In this document: positions 52,655-61,234 of the stretch, in pieces
Position numbering within the stretch: the first letter of the stretch is position 1
Layout of the letters: each line of letters starts with the position of its first letter
Source of the DNA: Halogeometricum rufum
GTDB taxonomy: Archaea; Halobacteriota; Halobacteria; Halobacteriales; Haloferacaceae
Direction of reading: 5' to 3'
DNA length: 64,000 bases
Assembly: GCF_900112175.1 (NCBI RefSeq)
Contig: NZ_FOYT01000002.1
Coordinates: 248,001 to 312,000 of the forward strand
Translations under genes and position numbers: made by a program
Notes under the pieces: generated by a model
What the model was told of the DNA's origin: nothing
Database searches by the model: none
The model's input: only the letters and a program-made list of their open reading frames with translations

Positions 52655-53614
52655 CTACGGTTCGACCGTCTCCCAGTCCGAGGCGAAGACGGCGTCGACG
52701 ACGCGTTGCACCCGGTTGGCCTCGGCGAACGACACCAGGTCGGCGTCGCCGCCCTCGACGGCGGTCACGAACTCGTCCACGAGCGTCAGCGTCGTCCGTT
52801 CGCGCGTCTCGTTCAGGACTCTCTCGTCTGGCAGTCCGCGGTTCTCCAGCAGTCGGTACCACTCGACCAGCGTGAGCGACGACGCCGACCCGACGACGGT
52901 TATCGAGTTCTCCTCCGCGCCGTCGTGGTCGCACAGCAGGTCGATGCTGCCGTGGACGCCGTCCACCTCGAAGTGGCCGACGACGGACTCCTCGCAGGCG
53001 TCGGGACCGGCGTACGCGACGGCGGCGTTGACCCGTTCGACCGGTCCGAACAGTTCGTGGACGCCGAACAGGAAGTGCGTCCCCACCTCGCGGAGGGGAC
53101 CCCCCTGTTCGCGGCTTCTGAGCCACTCGACGTCCTGCCACTCGCGCGGCCACTGCGGGAATCGGAAGTCGAGGGAGACTCGCTTCGGCGTCCCCACCGC
53201 GCCCGCGGCGACGCGTTCGCGCATCTCCACGAACCCCGGCGTGTAGCGGAACGGGAGGTTGACCGCCGTCTGCCGGTCGGTCGCGCGTTCGCGTTCGACC
53301 ATCCGCTCTCCCTCCTCGGCGTCCTCGGCGAGGGGTTTCTCGCAGACCACGTGTCTGTCGTGGTCGAGGGCGAACGCGACGACGTCCCGGTGGACCGCGG
53401 GCGGGACGCCCACGTAGACGACGTCCACCGCGTCGTCACGTATCATCTCGCGGTAGTCGGTGAACGCGGCACAGTCGTACGTCTCGGCGAACGCCTCGGC
53501 CTTCGAGGCGACGAGGTCGCAGGCCCCCCAGACGGTCGTCTCCGGGTGTTCGTCGAACGACTCCGCGAGGCGCCCGCCGACGACTCCGCAGCCGACGATA
53601 GCGGCGTTGTACAT
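52655..53614 (-). CDS. Gfo/Idh/MocA family oxidoreductase (copy 3)
   Basis: The 319-residue enzyme has a Rossmann start (YNAAIVGCGVVGGRLAES), the EKP motif in HVVCEKPLAED, and sugar-domain residues around VNLPFRYTPGFVEMRERV. It is somewhat shorter than copies 1 and 2 and lacks their GSGALGDLGAHTID-like motif; REVGTHFLFGVHELF is the closest counterpart. It is likely a dehydrogenase of another sugar derivative. Confidence 0.88.
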   Translation of the reverse strand: MYNAAIVGCGVVGGRLAESFDEHPETTVWGACDLVASKAEAFAETYDCAAFTDYREMIRDDAVDVVYVGVPPAVHRDVVAFALDHDRHVVCEKPLAEDAEEGERMVERERATDRQTAVNLPFRYTPGFVEMRERVAAGAVGTPKRVSLDFRFPQWPREWQDVEWLRSREQGGPLREVGTHFLFGVHELFGPVERVNAAVAYAGPDACEESVVGHFEVDGVHGSIDLLCDHDGAEENSITVVGSASSLTLVEWYRLLENRGLPDERVLNETRERTTLTLVDEFVTAVEGGDADLVSFAEANRVQRVVDAVFASDWETVEP

Positions 53615-53741
53615 GCGGAGACGTTCCCGTCGGGGATAATGTCGGTTCGGATGTCGGGTCGTCGGCAGTCGCCCGCCGTCGGTCGGCGACGAAGCGGAGG
53701 AGACGAAAATGAAGCGACACGAATCGCGCGAGGCGAGTCGC

Positions 53742-54170
53742 TCAGACGCGCACCGCGCCGACGACGAACGCGACCAGAGGGGCCGCGACGACGGCGTGGA
53801 GGACGACGAGGACGGCCTGTCCCGCGGCGGTGACGCCCAGCGACGGCGTGAACGCGAACACCGGGACGAGCATGACCGCGAACACGACGGCGGCGGCGGC
53901 GACGAAGTTCCGGGTCGGCCGCGCCGTGAACCGGGCGAGGGCCGCGTAGACCACGGCCGCGCCGATGCCGGCGACGACGGTGCTACCCAGTATCGGGGCC
54001 GCGGCGAACGGCGTGGTCGGCCCCGCGACGCCGAGGTTCACGTCGAGGACGCCGACGAGGAGTCGGACCGCGAACGCGAGGACGAGAGCGGTCACGACGC
54101 CGAACGTCGCCCGTCGGGCGAGGTCGCTCGCCGTCGTCGGTGCCGCCGTTCGAGTGGTCGTGAATTGCAT
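53742..54170 (-). CDS. Small membrane protein (DUF6069-like)
   Basis: The 142-residue protein has four hydrophobic segments at about 20-38, 52-75, 88-108 and 115-138. The layout (TFGVVTALVLAFAVRLLVGVLDVNLGV, then FAAAPILGSTVVAGIGAAVVYAAL) resembles DUF6069 proteins. The function is unknown. Confidence 0.72.
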   Translation of the reverse strand: MQFTTTRTAAPTTASDLARRATFGVVTALVLAFAVRLLVGVLDVNLGVAGPTTPFAAAPILGSTVVAGIGAAVVYAALARFTARPTRNFVAAAAVVFAVMLVPVFAFTPSLGVTAAGQAVLVVLHAVVAAPLVAFVVGAVRV

Positions 54171-54276
54171 CCCTCCTGTACGCTCGCCGAGGGGATAAAC
54201 CAGTAGCTCGCGGCGGGTGAGTTCTCAGAAAATGGTTCGCTTCGTCGGCCGCGGTGACGCGGCGTCTGAAACCGAA

Positions 54277-54471
54277 TTACAGGCGCGTGAGGTTGGTCGC
54301 GCGCGGGCCCTTGGGGGCGTCTTCGATGCTAAACTCTACGTCCGTACCCTCTTCGAGGTCCTCGCCGCCGATGTCTTCCATGTGGAAGAACACGTCGTCG
54401 TCCGAGTCGTCCGTCGAGATGAAACCGTAGCCGCCAGTGTCGTTGAAGAAATCAACGTTTCCTTTCGCCAT
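54277..54471 (-). CDS. cspA: Cold-shock domain protein
   Basis: ATG 54471 (MAKGNVDFFNDTGGYGFISTDD) gives 64 residues with RNP1 GYGFIS and RNP2-like DVFFHME, and KGPRATNL at the end. The five-strand OB fold is the RNA/ssDNA-binding cold-shock domain, which acts as an RNA chaperone. TCTTATCC on the minus strand (about 54498-54506) is its likely TATA. The frame extends upstream 32 codons but not with the expected domain start. Confidence 0.96.
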   Translation of the reverse strand: MAKGNVDFFNDTGGYGFISTDDSDDDVFFHMEDIGGEDLEEGTDVEFSIEDAPKGPRATNLTRL

Positions 54472-54530
54472 TGCGATTGAACACAATGCCACCATACGGA
54501 TAAGAGTTCCGAGATACGTCTTAGCAGCCG

Positions 54531-54550
54531 AGATATTTTTAGATATTTGT
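54531..54550. repeat. Direct repeat AGATATTT upstream of cspA
   Basis: AGATATTTTT and AGATATTTGT are adjacent 10-nt copies, 60-79 nt before the cspA start, upstream of its TATA on that strand. They may be a regulatory site. Confidence 0.35.
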
Positions 54551-54709
54551 TCTGAAAACGCCGACAATAGGTGAAATTGTGCTACTTCGTCGGTTCGGCG
54601 CGGTATCGTCGTCGGGGTCCGCTTCTCTGGGCGTTGCTTCTGTGGAATCGTCGGTTCGAACGGCCGTTCGTTCGCGGTCGGGTCGCGTCCCCGGCGCCGG
54701 CGTCGTCGA

Positions 54710-55420
54710 CTACTCCTCGGCCGCGTCCGACTCCCAGCCCTCGGTGTAGACGTTCGACTCGTCGACGCCCGCGGACTCGAGGACGTCGCGGGCCTCGACG
54801 ACCATCTCCGGGACGCCGCAGACGTAGCAGTCCGTCCCTTCCACGTCGCCGACGGCGTCGGGCAGGTGGTCCTGCACGTGGCCGGTTCGCCCGTTCCACG
54901 CGTCGTCCTCGGCGTCCGAGAGGACGTAGTCGACGCTGAGGTTCTCGTTCTCCGCGCGGAGTTGGTCGAGGCTCTCGCGGAAGATGAGGTGTTCCTGGTC
55001 GCGTTCGCCGAACAGGAGGTGAGCGTCGCCCGACCCCTCCCGGGCGTACTGCTTGACCATCGGATACAGGGGTGTGATACCCGTCCCGGTGGCGCAGAAG
55101 ACGGCGTCCCGGTCGAAGTCGCGGACGCGGAGGTTGCCGTCGACTTCCTCTACCTCGATTTCGTCGCCCGGCGTCCGTTCGTGCATGAACACGGAACCGT
55201 TGCCGTCCTCGTAGCGCTTGATGGCGAGGACGAGTTGGTCCGTTCCGGGGAGGTTCGCCGCCGTGTACGGACGGGCCTCCTCCTCGCCGTCGCTCTCGAA
55301 GTGGACCATCGTGTGCTGTCCCGGTTCGTACTCGAACGTGTGGTCGTCGGCGACGAGTCGGAACTGCTTCACGTCCGGCGTCATCCGATGCACGTCGGCG
55401 ACGGTGACGCTGAGCGTCAT
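54710..55420 (-). CDS. FAD-dependent ferredoxin/flavodoxin-reductase-like oxidoreductase
   Basis: The 236-residue protein has the FAD-binding domain (RPYTAANLPG, where RPYT is the FAD-binding R-x-Y-S/T signature) and the NAD(P)-binding domain with FCATGTGITPLYPMVKQYA and YVCGVPEMV. It matches the FNR-like reductases that move electrons between NAD(P)H and a flavin/Fe-S partner. No partner gene is adjacent. Confidence 0.9.
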   Translation of the reverse strand: MTLSVTVADVHRMTPDVKQFRLVADDHTFEYEPGQHTMVHFESDGEEEARPYTAANLPGTDQLVLAIKRYEDGNGSVFMHERTPGDEIEVEEVDGNLRVRDFDRDAVFCATGTGITPLYPMVKQYAREGSGDAHLLFGERDQEHLIFRESLDQLRAENENLSVDYVLSDAEDDAWNGRTGHVQDHLPDAVGDVEGTDCYVCGVPEMVVEARDVLESAGVDESNVYTEGWESDAAEE

Positions 55421-55552
55421 GTGCCGGCGTTGGGAGGCGACGCCGAAATGCGTGCTGGCGGCGCGGGTGGTTTCCGGTCTGCCGTCCCGGGGTCGTCACC
55501 CGGTCGCACACGACCGAAAGGGCTACCGTCCCGCCGGGAGACTGCGGGAACC

Positions 55553-56212
55553 GTGACACGATACGACGCGGTGGTGTTCGACAGCGACGGCGTCCTCGTC
55601 GAACCGCCGGCCCGCGAGACGCAACTCGGAGCGATTCGCTCGGCGTTTCGGGAACTCGGCGTCGAGAGTCCGCCGGCGGACCACGTCCGCGACCTCTCGC
55701 ACGACGTGCGCCCCGACCGTCTCGACGCGATAGCCGACCACCACGGACTCGACGCCGCGACGCTCTGGACCGCGCGCGAACGGTGCGACGAGCAGTCGCA
55801 GTTCGAGGCGTTCAGAGCGGGGTCCCGACAGCGCTACGACGACGTGACGGCCATCGCCGACCTGCCGCCGAACCGCGGCGTCGTGAGCAACAACCACCAC
55901 TCGACGGTCGCCTTCAAACTCGACTTCTTCGAGTTAGAACCGCTGTTCGACACGTTCTACGGCCGCGAGATGACCGTCGAGAGCCTCACCCTGAAGAAGC
56001 CGAACACCCACTACCTCGACCGGGCGATAGCCGACCTGAACGCCGAGAACCCGCTGTACGTCGGCGACAGCGAGAGCGACGTGGTGGCGGCCCACCGCGC
56101 CGGCGCGGACTCGGCGTTCGTCCGCCGCGACCACACCCGCGACGCGGCCCTCTCGGTGACGCCGACGTACGAAGTCGACACGCTCGCCGACCTGCCGGAC
56201 ATCGTCGTCTGA
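55553..56212 (+). CDS. HAD superfamily hydrolase (phosphoglycolate phosphatase-like)
   Basis: Starting at GTG 55553 (TRYDAVVFDSDGVLV) the product has 219 residues. Motif I is FDSDGVL, motif II VVSNNHHSTV, motif III KKPNTHYL and motif IV LYVGDSESDVVAAHRAG. The helical cap (about 20-85) fits the beta-phosphoglucomutase/phosphoglycolate phosphatase group. It is convergent with nothing close; its stop is embedded in a 17-nt tandem duplication. Confidence 0.88.
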   Translation: MTRYDAVVFDSDGVLVEPPARETQLGAIRSAFRELGVESPPADHVRDLSHDVRPDRLDAIADHHGLDAATLWTARERCDEQSQFEAFRAGSRQRYDDVTAIADLPPNRGVVSNNHHSTVAFKLDFFELEPLFDTFYGREMTVESLTLKKPNTHYLDRAIADLNAENPLYVGDSESDVVAAHRAGADSAFVRRDHTRDAALSVTPTYEVDTLADLPDIVV

Positions 56213-56242
56213 GTAGGCCGCCGACCTGAGCAGGCCGCCGAC
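56209..56242. repeat. 17-nt tandem duplication over the HAD gene stop
   Basis: CTGAGTAGGCCGCCGAC (56209-56225) and CTGAGCAGGCCGCCGAC (56226-56242) differ at one position. The HAD stop codon (56210-56212) is in the first unit. Confidence 0.8.
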
Positions 56243-56316
56243 CGAGAACGCCGTCGGCGTCCGTCGCTCGCCCCGACAACGGTTATCCGTCGTCGCCGCG
56301 CACGTCCCACGTCCGC

Positions 56317-57021
56317 ATGTCACGTCCGTTCCTCACCGCTCACTGGCGAAACCTCTGCAACCTCACGTACGCCGTCCCGCCGGAGCGACTGGAACCGCTC
56401 TGCCCGGCGGGCGTCGACTTGGAGGTCCGCGACGGCGAGAGCTACGTCAGCCTCGTCGGCTTCGACTTCGACGACACCCGGGTGCTGGGCGTCCCGTGGC
56501 CCGGCTATCGCGCGTTCCCCGAACTCAACCTCCGGTTTTACGTCCGGCACGAGGGCGAACGCGGCGTCGTCTTCGTCCGGGAGTTCGTCCCGAAGCGACT
56601 CGTCGCGTGGATGGCCCGGACGCTGTACGACGAACCGTACCGACGCGCGCCGATGGCCAGCGACCGGCGGGTCGAGTCGGACCGTCTGACCTACTCGCTC
56701 GGGGTCACCTACGGCGGGCGTCGGCACACGGTGCGCGTCTCGACGGCGAACCGGTCGCCGTCCGTCCCGGCCGAGGACACCGACGCCCACTTCTTCAAGG
56801 AGCACACGTGGGGCTTCGGTACGAACCGGCGCGGCCGGACGCTTCGCTACCGGGTCGAACACCCGACGTGGGCCGTGTACGACCTCGACTCGGTTCGAAT
56901 CGACGTGGACTACGCCGCCCTGTACGGCGACGAGTGGGCGTTCCTGAACGACGCGGAGCCGGTTCACACGCTCTTCGCGAAGGGTTCGGAGGTGGCCGTC
57001 TACCCGCCGGAGACGCTGTGA
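56317..57021 (+). CDS. DUF2071 family protein
   Basis: The 234-residue protein fits DUF2071 (YqjF): start AHWRNLCNLTYAVPPERLEPLCPAGVDLEV, then YVSLVGFDFDDTRVLG, REFVPKRLVAWMARTLYDEPYRRAPM and DAHFFKEHTWGFGTNRRG near residue 155. The fold binds acyl or sugar-like ligands in some relatives. No enzymatic role is proven. Confidence 0.87.
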   Translation: MSRPFLTAHWRNLCNLTYAVPPERLEPLCPAGVDLEVRDGESYVSLVGFDFDDTRVLGVPWPGYRAFPELNLRFYVRHEGERGVVFVREFVPKRLVAWMARTLYDEPYRRAPMASDRRVESDRLTYSLGVTYGGRRHTVRVSTANRSPSVPAEDTDAHFFKEHTWGFGTNRRGRTLRYRVEHPTWAVYDLDSVRIDVDYAALYGDEWAFLNDAEPVHTLFAKGSEVAVYPPETL

Positions 57022-57115
57022 CGGCCCCCTCCGCACCGGTACGGCCCGACAAACGGTGGCGAACCGACTTCCACGCCCGGAGAGCCCGCGCGATTCCGAC
57101 GGAGAGCGCCGTCGG

Positions 57116-58063
57116 TTACGACCGAGACGACGAATCGGCGGCCGCCACGGCGTCGGCGTCGGCCGCCGACTCGTCGGCCGTCGCGCCGTCCCGGTCGAAG
57201 ACCGCCTCTCGCGCGCGAAGCAGGGTGCGCAGGTGGTCCGCGTCTTCGAACGTAGTCAGCGTCGCGTTCGGCAGTCGGTCCGCGAGTCGCCGCGCGCCCG
57301 CGACGGGCACGTTCGTGTCCCTGTCGCCGTGCCAGAAGCGGACCGGCACCGTCACCGACTCGACGGCGACGTCCCACTCCGACGAGAGCAGTCGCGTCTC
57401 GGCGACGAACCCGCTCCGGTGTCGCGCGAACGCCTCTACGAAGTCGCGCCTGACGAGTTCGGCAACGTCGTCGGGCACGTCCGCGCCGTCCGCGGTGTAC
57501 TGCGAGACGACGGCCGACGGCGACGCCCGCGCGGCCACCCACGACTGGACGCGCGCCAGTCCCCGCGCCAGCGTCGGCGTCGCCGCGGCCAGCACCTCGA
57601 AGGCGCGGAGCGCGGCCGGTTTCGACGACGCCAGCGACGGGGGTACCGCGCCGGCGACGACGTCCACGCGCCGGACGCGTTCGCCGTGCGTGGCGGCGAC
57701 GGCGAGGGCGTGCGGGCCGCCGCCGGAGAAGCCGACGACGCCGGCGCGCGTGACGCCCGCGTCGTCCAGCACGGCCGTGACGAACGCGCCGGTGTCCCGC
57801 AGCGTCCGCCCCGGCCACGGACTCGAACGCCCGTAGCCCGGCCGGTCGATGGCGAGAACGCGGACGCCCGCGCGCCGCGCCGCGTCGTCGAACAGGGCCG
57901 CGAGGCGGCGCGACCCCGGCGTCCCGTGGAGGAACACGACCGGCACGCCTTCGGGGTCGCCGTACTCGGCGTACGCGACGTGCCGACCGTCGCCCACGGT
58001 GACGGTGCTGACCCCGGCCTCGGGCGCGTCGGCGTCGTCGCTCGCTCGGAGTTCTGCTGTCAT
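57116..58063 (-). CDS. Alpha/beta hydrolase
   Basis: ATG 58063 (TAELRASDDADAPEAG) gives 315 residues. Motifs: oxyanion site VVFLHGTPGSRR, nucleophile elbow GFSGGG (Ser113), acid near FWHGDRDTNVP and the His in EDADHLRTLL. Unlike most such enzymes it has a long acidic Ala-rich C-terminal tail. It is divergent from the HTH gene, 82 nt apart. Confidence 0.87.
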   Translation of the reverse strand: MTAELRASDDADAPEAGVSTVTVGDGRHVAYAEYGDPEGVPVVFLHGTPGSRRLAALFDDAARRAGVRVLAIDRPGYGRSSPWPGRTLRDTGAFVTAVLDDAGVTRAGVVGFSGGGPHALAVAATHGERVRRVDVVAGAVPPSLASSKPAALRAFEVLAAATPTLARGLARVQSWVAARASPSAVVSQYTADGADVPDDVAELVRRDFVEAFARHRSGFVAETRLLSSEWDVAVESVTVPVRFWHGDRDTNVPVAGARRLADRLPNATLTTFEDADHLRTLLRAREAVFDRDGATADESAADADAVAAADSSSRS

Positions 58064-58118
58064 CGACCGGTCGTTGGCGCTCCCCGCGGGAGAGGAAATC
58101 GCCGGACTGATGCGGTTT

Positions 58119-58125
58119 TTTATAT
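58119..58125 (+). promoter_or_regulatory. TATA element of the HTH regulator
   Basis: TTTATAT within a longer T run lies 21-27 nt before ATG 58146 and 56 nt before the divergent hydrolase start. Confidence 0.55.
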
Positions 58126-58145
58126 GCCCGCGAGAGTCGTCCGGT

Positions 58146-58808
58146 ATGCGACGCGTCACGTTCGAGGTGTCCTACCCGGCGGCGTTGGTCCACCCGCTTC
58201 ACCGGCGACTCGCCGAGGAAGAGGGCGTCTCGCGCATGGAACTGCTGATGTGGGGGCCGACGACGAACGTGACGACGCTCTCGTGGTTCGACGCGGATCC
58301 GGCGACCGTACGGAAGGTGCTCACCGCCGTCGGCTCTCTGTCGTCGGCGAGTCTGGTCGCCGACGACGGGGGCACGTACGCCTTCGTCCACCAGACGGGG
58401 TTCGAGTTCGACGACGCCCTCCTCGACCTCCTCGCGGCGGCGAGCGTGGTGTTTCTCCCGCCGGTGACGTTCTTCGCGGACGGCACCGCGACGTTCGACG
58501 CCGTCGGCGAGACGGCGGCCCTGAGCGAGTTCTACCGCCGACTGGGGGACCTGCTGAAGACGCGAATCCGGCGCGTCCACGACTTCCGGCGCGGCCCGCC
58601 CGCGGGGAACCTCACGGCGAGGCAGGCGGCGGCGCTGGAGGCGGCGGTGGGCGTCGGCTACTACGACGTCCCGCGGACCGGCACGGTTGCCGACGTGGCC
58701 GACGAACTCGACTGCGCGTCCAGCACGGCGGGCGAACTCCTGCGGAAAGCCGAGTCCGCCGTCGTCTCCGCGTTCGTGGCGGACGGGTCGCCCGCCGCGG
58801 ACGGGTGA
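58146..58808 (+). CDS. Bacterio-opsin-activator-type HTH transcription regulator
   Basis: ATG 58146 gives 220 residues. The N-terminal half is a mixed beta domain (RRVTFEVSYPAALVHPLHRR). The C-terminal half holds the HTH_10 (Bat) domain: GNLTARQAAALEAAVGVGYYDVPRTGTVADVADELDCASSTAGELLRKAESAVVSAFV. Such proteins regulate diverse haloarchaeal operons. Its target may be the divergent hydrolase or the monooxygenase downstream (58860), which starts 51 nt after it. Confidence 0.9.
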   Translation: MRRVTFEVSYPAALVHPLHRRLAEEEGVSRMELLMWGPTTNVTTLSWFDADPATVRKVLTAVGSLSSASLVADDGGTYAFVHQTGFEFDDALLDLLAAASVVFLPPVTFFADGTATFDAVGETAALSEFYRRLGDLLKTRIRRVHDFRRGPPAGNLTARQAAALEAAVGVGYYDVPRTGTVADVADELDCASSTAGELLRKAESAVVSAFVADGSPAADG

Positions 58809-58814
58809 CCCGCC
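58779..58814. repeat. 18-nt tandem duplication over the HTH gene stop
   Basis: GCGGACGGGTCGCCCGCC (58779-58796) and GCGGACGGGTGACCCGCC (58797-58814) differ at two positions. The difference creates the TGA stop (58806-58808) in the second copy. Confidence 0.85.
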
Positions 58815-58859
58815 GACCGTCCACCGACAGTTTTCACGGCCGAACGTGTCAGCCGAACC

Positions 58860-59978
58860 ATGGGAACGTCCAGACAGCCGGACGTCCTCGTCGTCGGCGG
58901 CGGACTGGCCGGGCTAACCGTCGCGAACTACCTGCGACGCCAGGGCCGCGAACCGACCGTCGTCGAACGAGCCGCCGACTGGCGCGAGACGGGGTACGGC
59001 ATCGGTCTCTGGCACGACGGCATCTCGGTCCTCGACGAACTCGACCGCCTCGCGGCGACGCGACGCGCGGCGACGGACCCGGACGCGTTCGAGGTTCGCG
59101 CCGCCGGAGGGCGGGTCCTCTCCCGGGCGTCCCTCCCCGCGGGGCAGACGCTCTTGCTCGTCGTCCATCGGGCGGACCTGCACGCCGCCCTCCGCGAGAC
59201 GGTCCCCGACGAGTGGATACGGATGGGCACCGCCCCCGAACGCATCGACGAACGGGACGACGGCGTGGTCGTCACCTTCGAGGACGGGACCGCCGAGACG
59301 TTCGACCTCGTCGTCGGCGCGGACGGCGTCCACTCGACCGTTCGCGCCGAGTGCTTCGACGACTGGACGAAGCGGGCGTTCGACACCTACGTCTGGTCGC
59401 TGTGGACCGACGGGCGTCCGAGCCTCGACGCCGAGATGGTGAGCCTCTGGGGTCCGGGAAGCGAGGGGTTCCTCGCCCGCGTCGGCGACCGGGTCGGGTT
59501 CAACCTCGCCGCCCGACTGGACGCGCCGCCGGACCCGCCGGCGCGCGAGCGACTGCGGACGCAGGCGGAGCGAATCGGCTGGCGACTGCCCGGCCTCCTC
59601 GACGCGGCCGACGACGACCCGTTCTTCGACCGCGTCCGAGAGGTCACCTGCGCGCGGTGGCACACCGACCGCGTCGTCCTCGTCGGCGACGCCGCCCACG
59701 CCGTCCACCCCATCTCCGGGATGGGGGCGTCGTTGGCCCTCCGGGACGCGCGCGTCCTCGCGCAGGAACTCGCCACCGCACCCCCCGACGACCCGTCGTC
59801 CGCACTGGCCCGGTTCGAGCGCCGTCGCCGCGAGGACGCGCGCCGCGCGCGACGCGAGGCGCGCTTCGAGGCGGCGCTGACGTTCGTCGAGTCCCCCCAC
59901 CTCCGGCGACTGCGCGACTGGGCGGTCGCTCACACGCCGCTGTTCGAGACGTTCGTGAAGCGGCGGGCCCGCGACTGA
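58860..59978 (+). CDS. FAD-dependent monooxygenase
   Basis: The 372-residue flavoprotein has the dinucleotide motif DVLVVGGGLAGLTVANYL, the DG/GD FAD motif VVLVGDAAHAVHPISGMGASLALRDARVLAQEL and substrate-domain region RADLHAALRE. It matches the salicylate-hydroxylase-type class A monooxygenases, which oxidise aromatics or polyketide-like compounds with NAD(P)H and O2. It follows the Bat-type regulator in the same orientation and may be co-regulated. Confidence 0.9.
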   Translation: MGTSRQPDVLVVGGGLAGLTVANYLRRQGREPTVVERAADWRETGYGIGLWHDGISVLDELDRLAATRRAATDPDAFEVRAAGGRVLSRASLPAGQTLLLVVHRADLHAALRETVPDEWIRMGTAPERIDERDDGVVVTFEDGTAETFDLVVGADGVHSTVRAECFDDWTKRAFDTYVWSLWTDGRPSLDAEMVSLWGPGSEGFLARVGDRVGFNLAARLDAPPDPPARERLRTQAERIGWRLPGLLDAADDDPFFDRVREVTCARWHTDRVVLVGDAAHAVHPISGMGASLALRDARVLAQELATAPPDDPSSALARFERRRREDARRARREARFEAALTFVESPHLRRLRDWAVAHTPLFETFVKRRARD

Positions 59979-60073
59979 CCTTCTCGTCCGCGCCCCTCGG
60001 ACCGCCCCCGGTAGCGCATCTCGGAGCGAGTCTGTCCCTGCCGCCGTCCGTCACGGACGATGCCGTACCGGCG

Positions 60074-61159
60074 TCACGGCGCGGACTCCGTCGGCGGCGC
60101 GACGTTCTTCATGCGGCGGTGGCGGCGGAGCAGGCCCACCTGGTCGGCGACGCGGCCCGCCAGCGTCCGGAGCGTCTCGGCCGTCTCCCCGTCGCCGAGG
60201 ACGGCCGGCCGCCCCTCGTCGCCGCCCGCGCGGACCTGCGGGTCCAGCGGGAGCGACCCGAGGTACGGCAGGCCCGTCTCCTCGGCCAGCGACTCGCCGC
60301 CGCCCGCGCCGAACACGTCGTGGGCCGACCCGCAGTCCGGGCAGACGAACGTGCGCATGTTCTCGACCACGCCGAGGACGGGCGTGTCGAACTCGCCGAA
60401 CGCCCGCATGCTCCGGCGGGTGTCGTCCGTCGCGACGGCCTGCGGCGTCGTCACGACGACGGCGCCCGTCACCGGCAGGGTCTGCAGGACCGACAGTTGC
60501 GCGTCGCCGGTCCCCGGCGGGAGGTCCACGACGAGGTAGTCGAGGCTCCCCCACGCCACGTCCTCGAACAGGTCGGTCAGGGCGCTGTGGGCCATCGGGC
60601 CGCGCCAGACGACCGGGTCGTCGTCGCCGACGAGCGACCCGACGCTCGCCACCGTCACGCCGTGGTTCTCCGGGGGGACCAGCCGCTTCTCGCCGTCGAC
60701 CGTCTCGACGTCGGGGGTCGCGTTCGCCCCCAGCATCCGCGGCGCGTTCGGCCCGTACACGTCGGCGTCGAACAGCCCGACCGACGCGCCGCGGTCGGCC
60801 AGCCCGGCCGCGACGTTCGAGGCGACGGTCGACTTCCCGACGCCGCCCTTCCCGGACGCGACGGCGACGACGGCGTCCACGTTCGGTAGCACCGACTCCG
60901 CGCCGGGCGTGCGCTCGGGCGTCGCGGTGAGTTCGGGGTCGAAGCCCGCCTCGCGAACCACCTCCCGGACGTCGCTCGCGAGTCGTTCGTCGGTCGGCGC
61001 GTGGACGGCCCCGAGCGCGAGGTCCACGCGGGCGGTGTCGCCCTCGAGTGTCACCTCGCGGACGAGGCCGGTCGATACGACGTCGTCGCCGAGGTCGGCG
61101 TCCTCGACGCGACGGAGGCTGTCGCGCAGGTCGGCTGCGGTGTCGATGGAGTGGGTCAT
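60074..61159 (-). CDS. apbC: Mrp/NBP35-type P-loop ATPase (iron-sulfur carrier, ApbC family)
   Basis: The 361-residue protein has an N-terminal DUF59/MIP18-like domain (about 1-75), the deviant Walker A SGKGGVGKST (about 102-111), and switch residues in VDLPPGTGDAQLS. A CxxC in FVCPDCGSAHD near residue 265 binds a bridging [4Fe-4S] cluster. It assembles Fe-S proteins, a fitting neighbour for the molybdenum enzyme upstream on the same strand. Confidence 0.94.
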   Translation of the reverse strand: MTHSIDTAADLRDSLRRVEDADLGDDVVSTGLVREVTLEGDTARVDLALGAVHAPTDERLASDVREVVREAGFDPELTATPERTPGAESVLPNVDAVVAVASGKGGVGKSTVASNVAAGLADRGASVGLFDADVYGPNAPRMLGANATPDVETVDGEKRLVPPENHGVTVASVGSLVGDDDPVVWRGPMAHSALTDLFEDVAWGSLDYLVVDLPPGTGDAQLSVLQTLPVTGAVVVTTPQAVATDDTRRSMRAFGEFDTPVLGVVENMRTFVCPDCGSAHDVFGAGGGESLAEETGLPYLGSLPLDPQVRAGGDEGRPAVLGDGETAETLRTLAGRVADQVGLLRRHRRMKNVAPPTESAP

Positions 61160-61234
61160 GGTGGTGAATCGGTCTCCGGTGAGTTCGCGCCCGTCGCGGG
61201 CGGCGGCTGGTCGGTCGAGGACGGGGTCGCGACG

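Noticed and set aside
57056-60889. Very long plus-strand ORF of 1277 codons
   Set aside because: It is antisense to or out of frame with several well-supported genes, is extremely Arg/Pro-rich and has no domain; a GC-rich genome produces such frames by chance.
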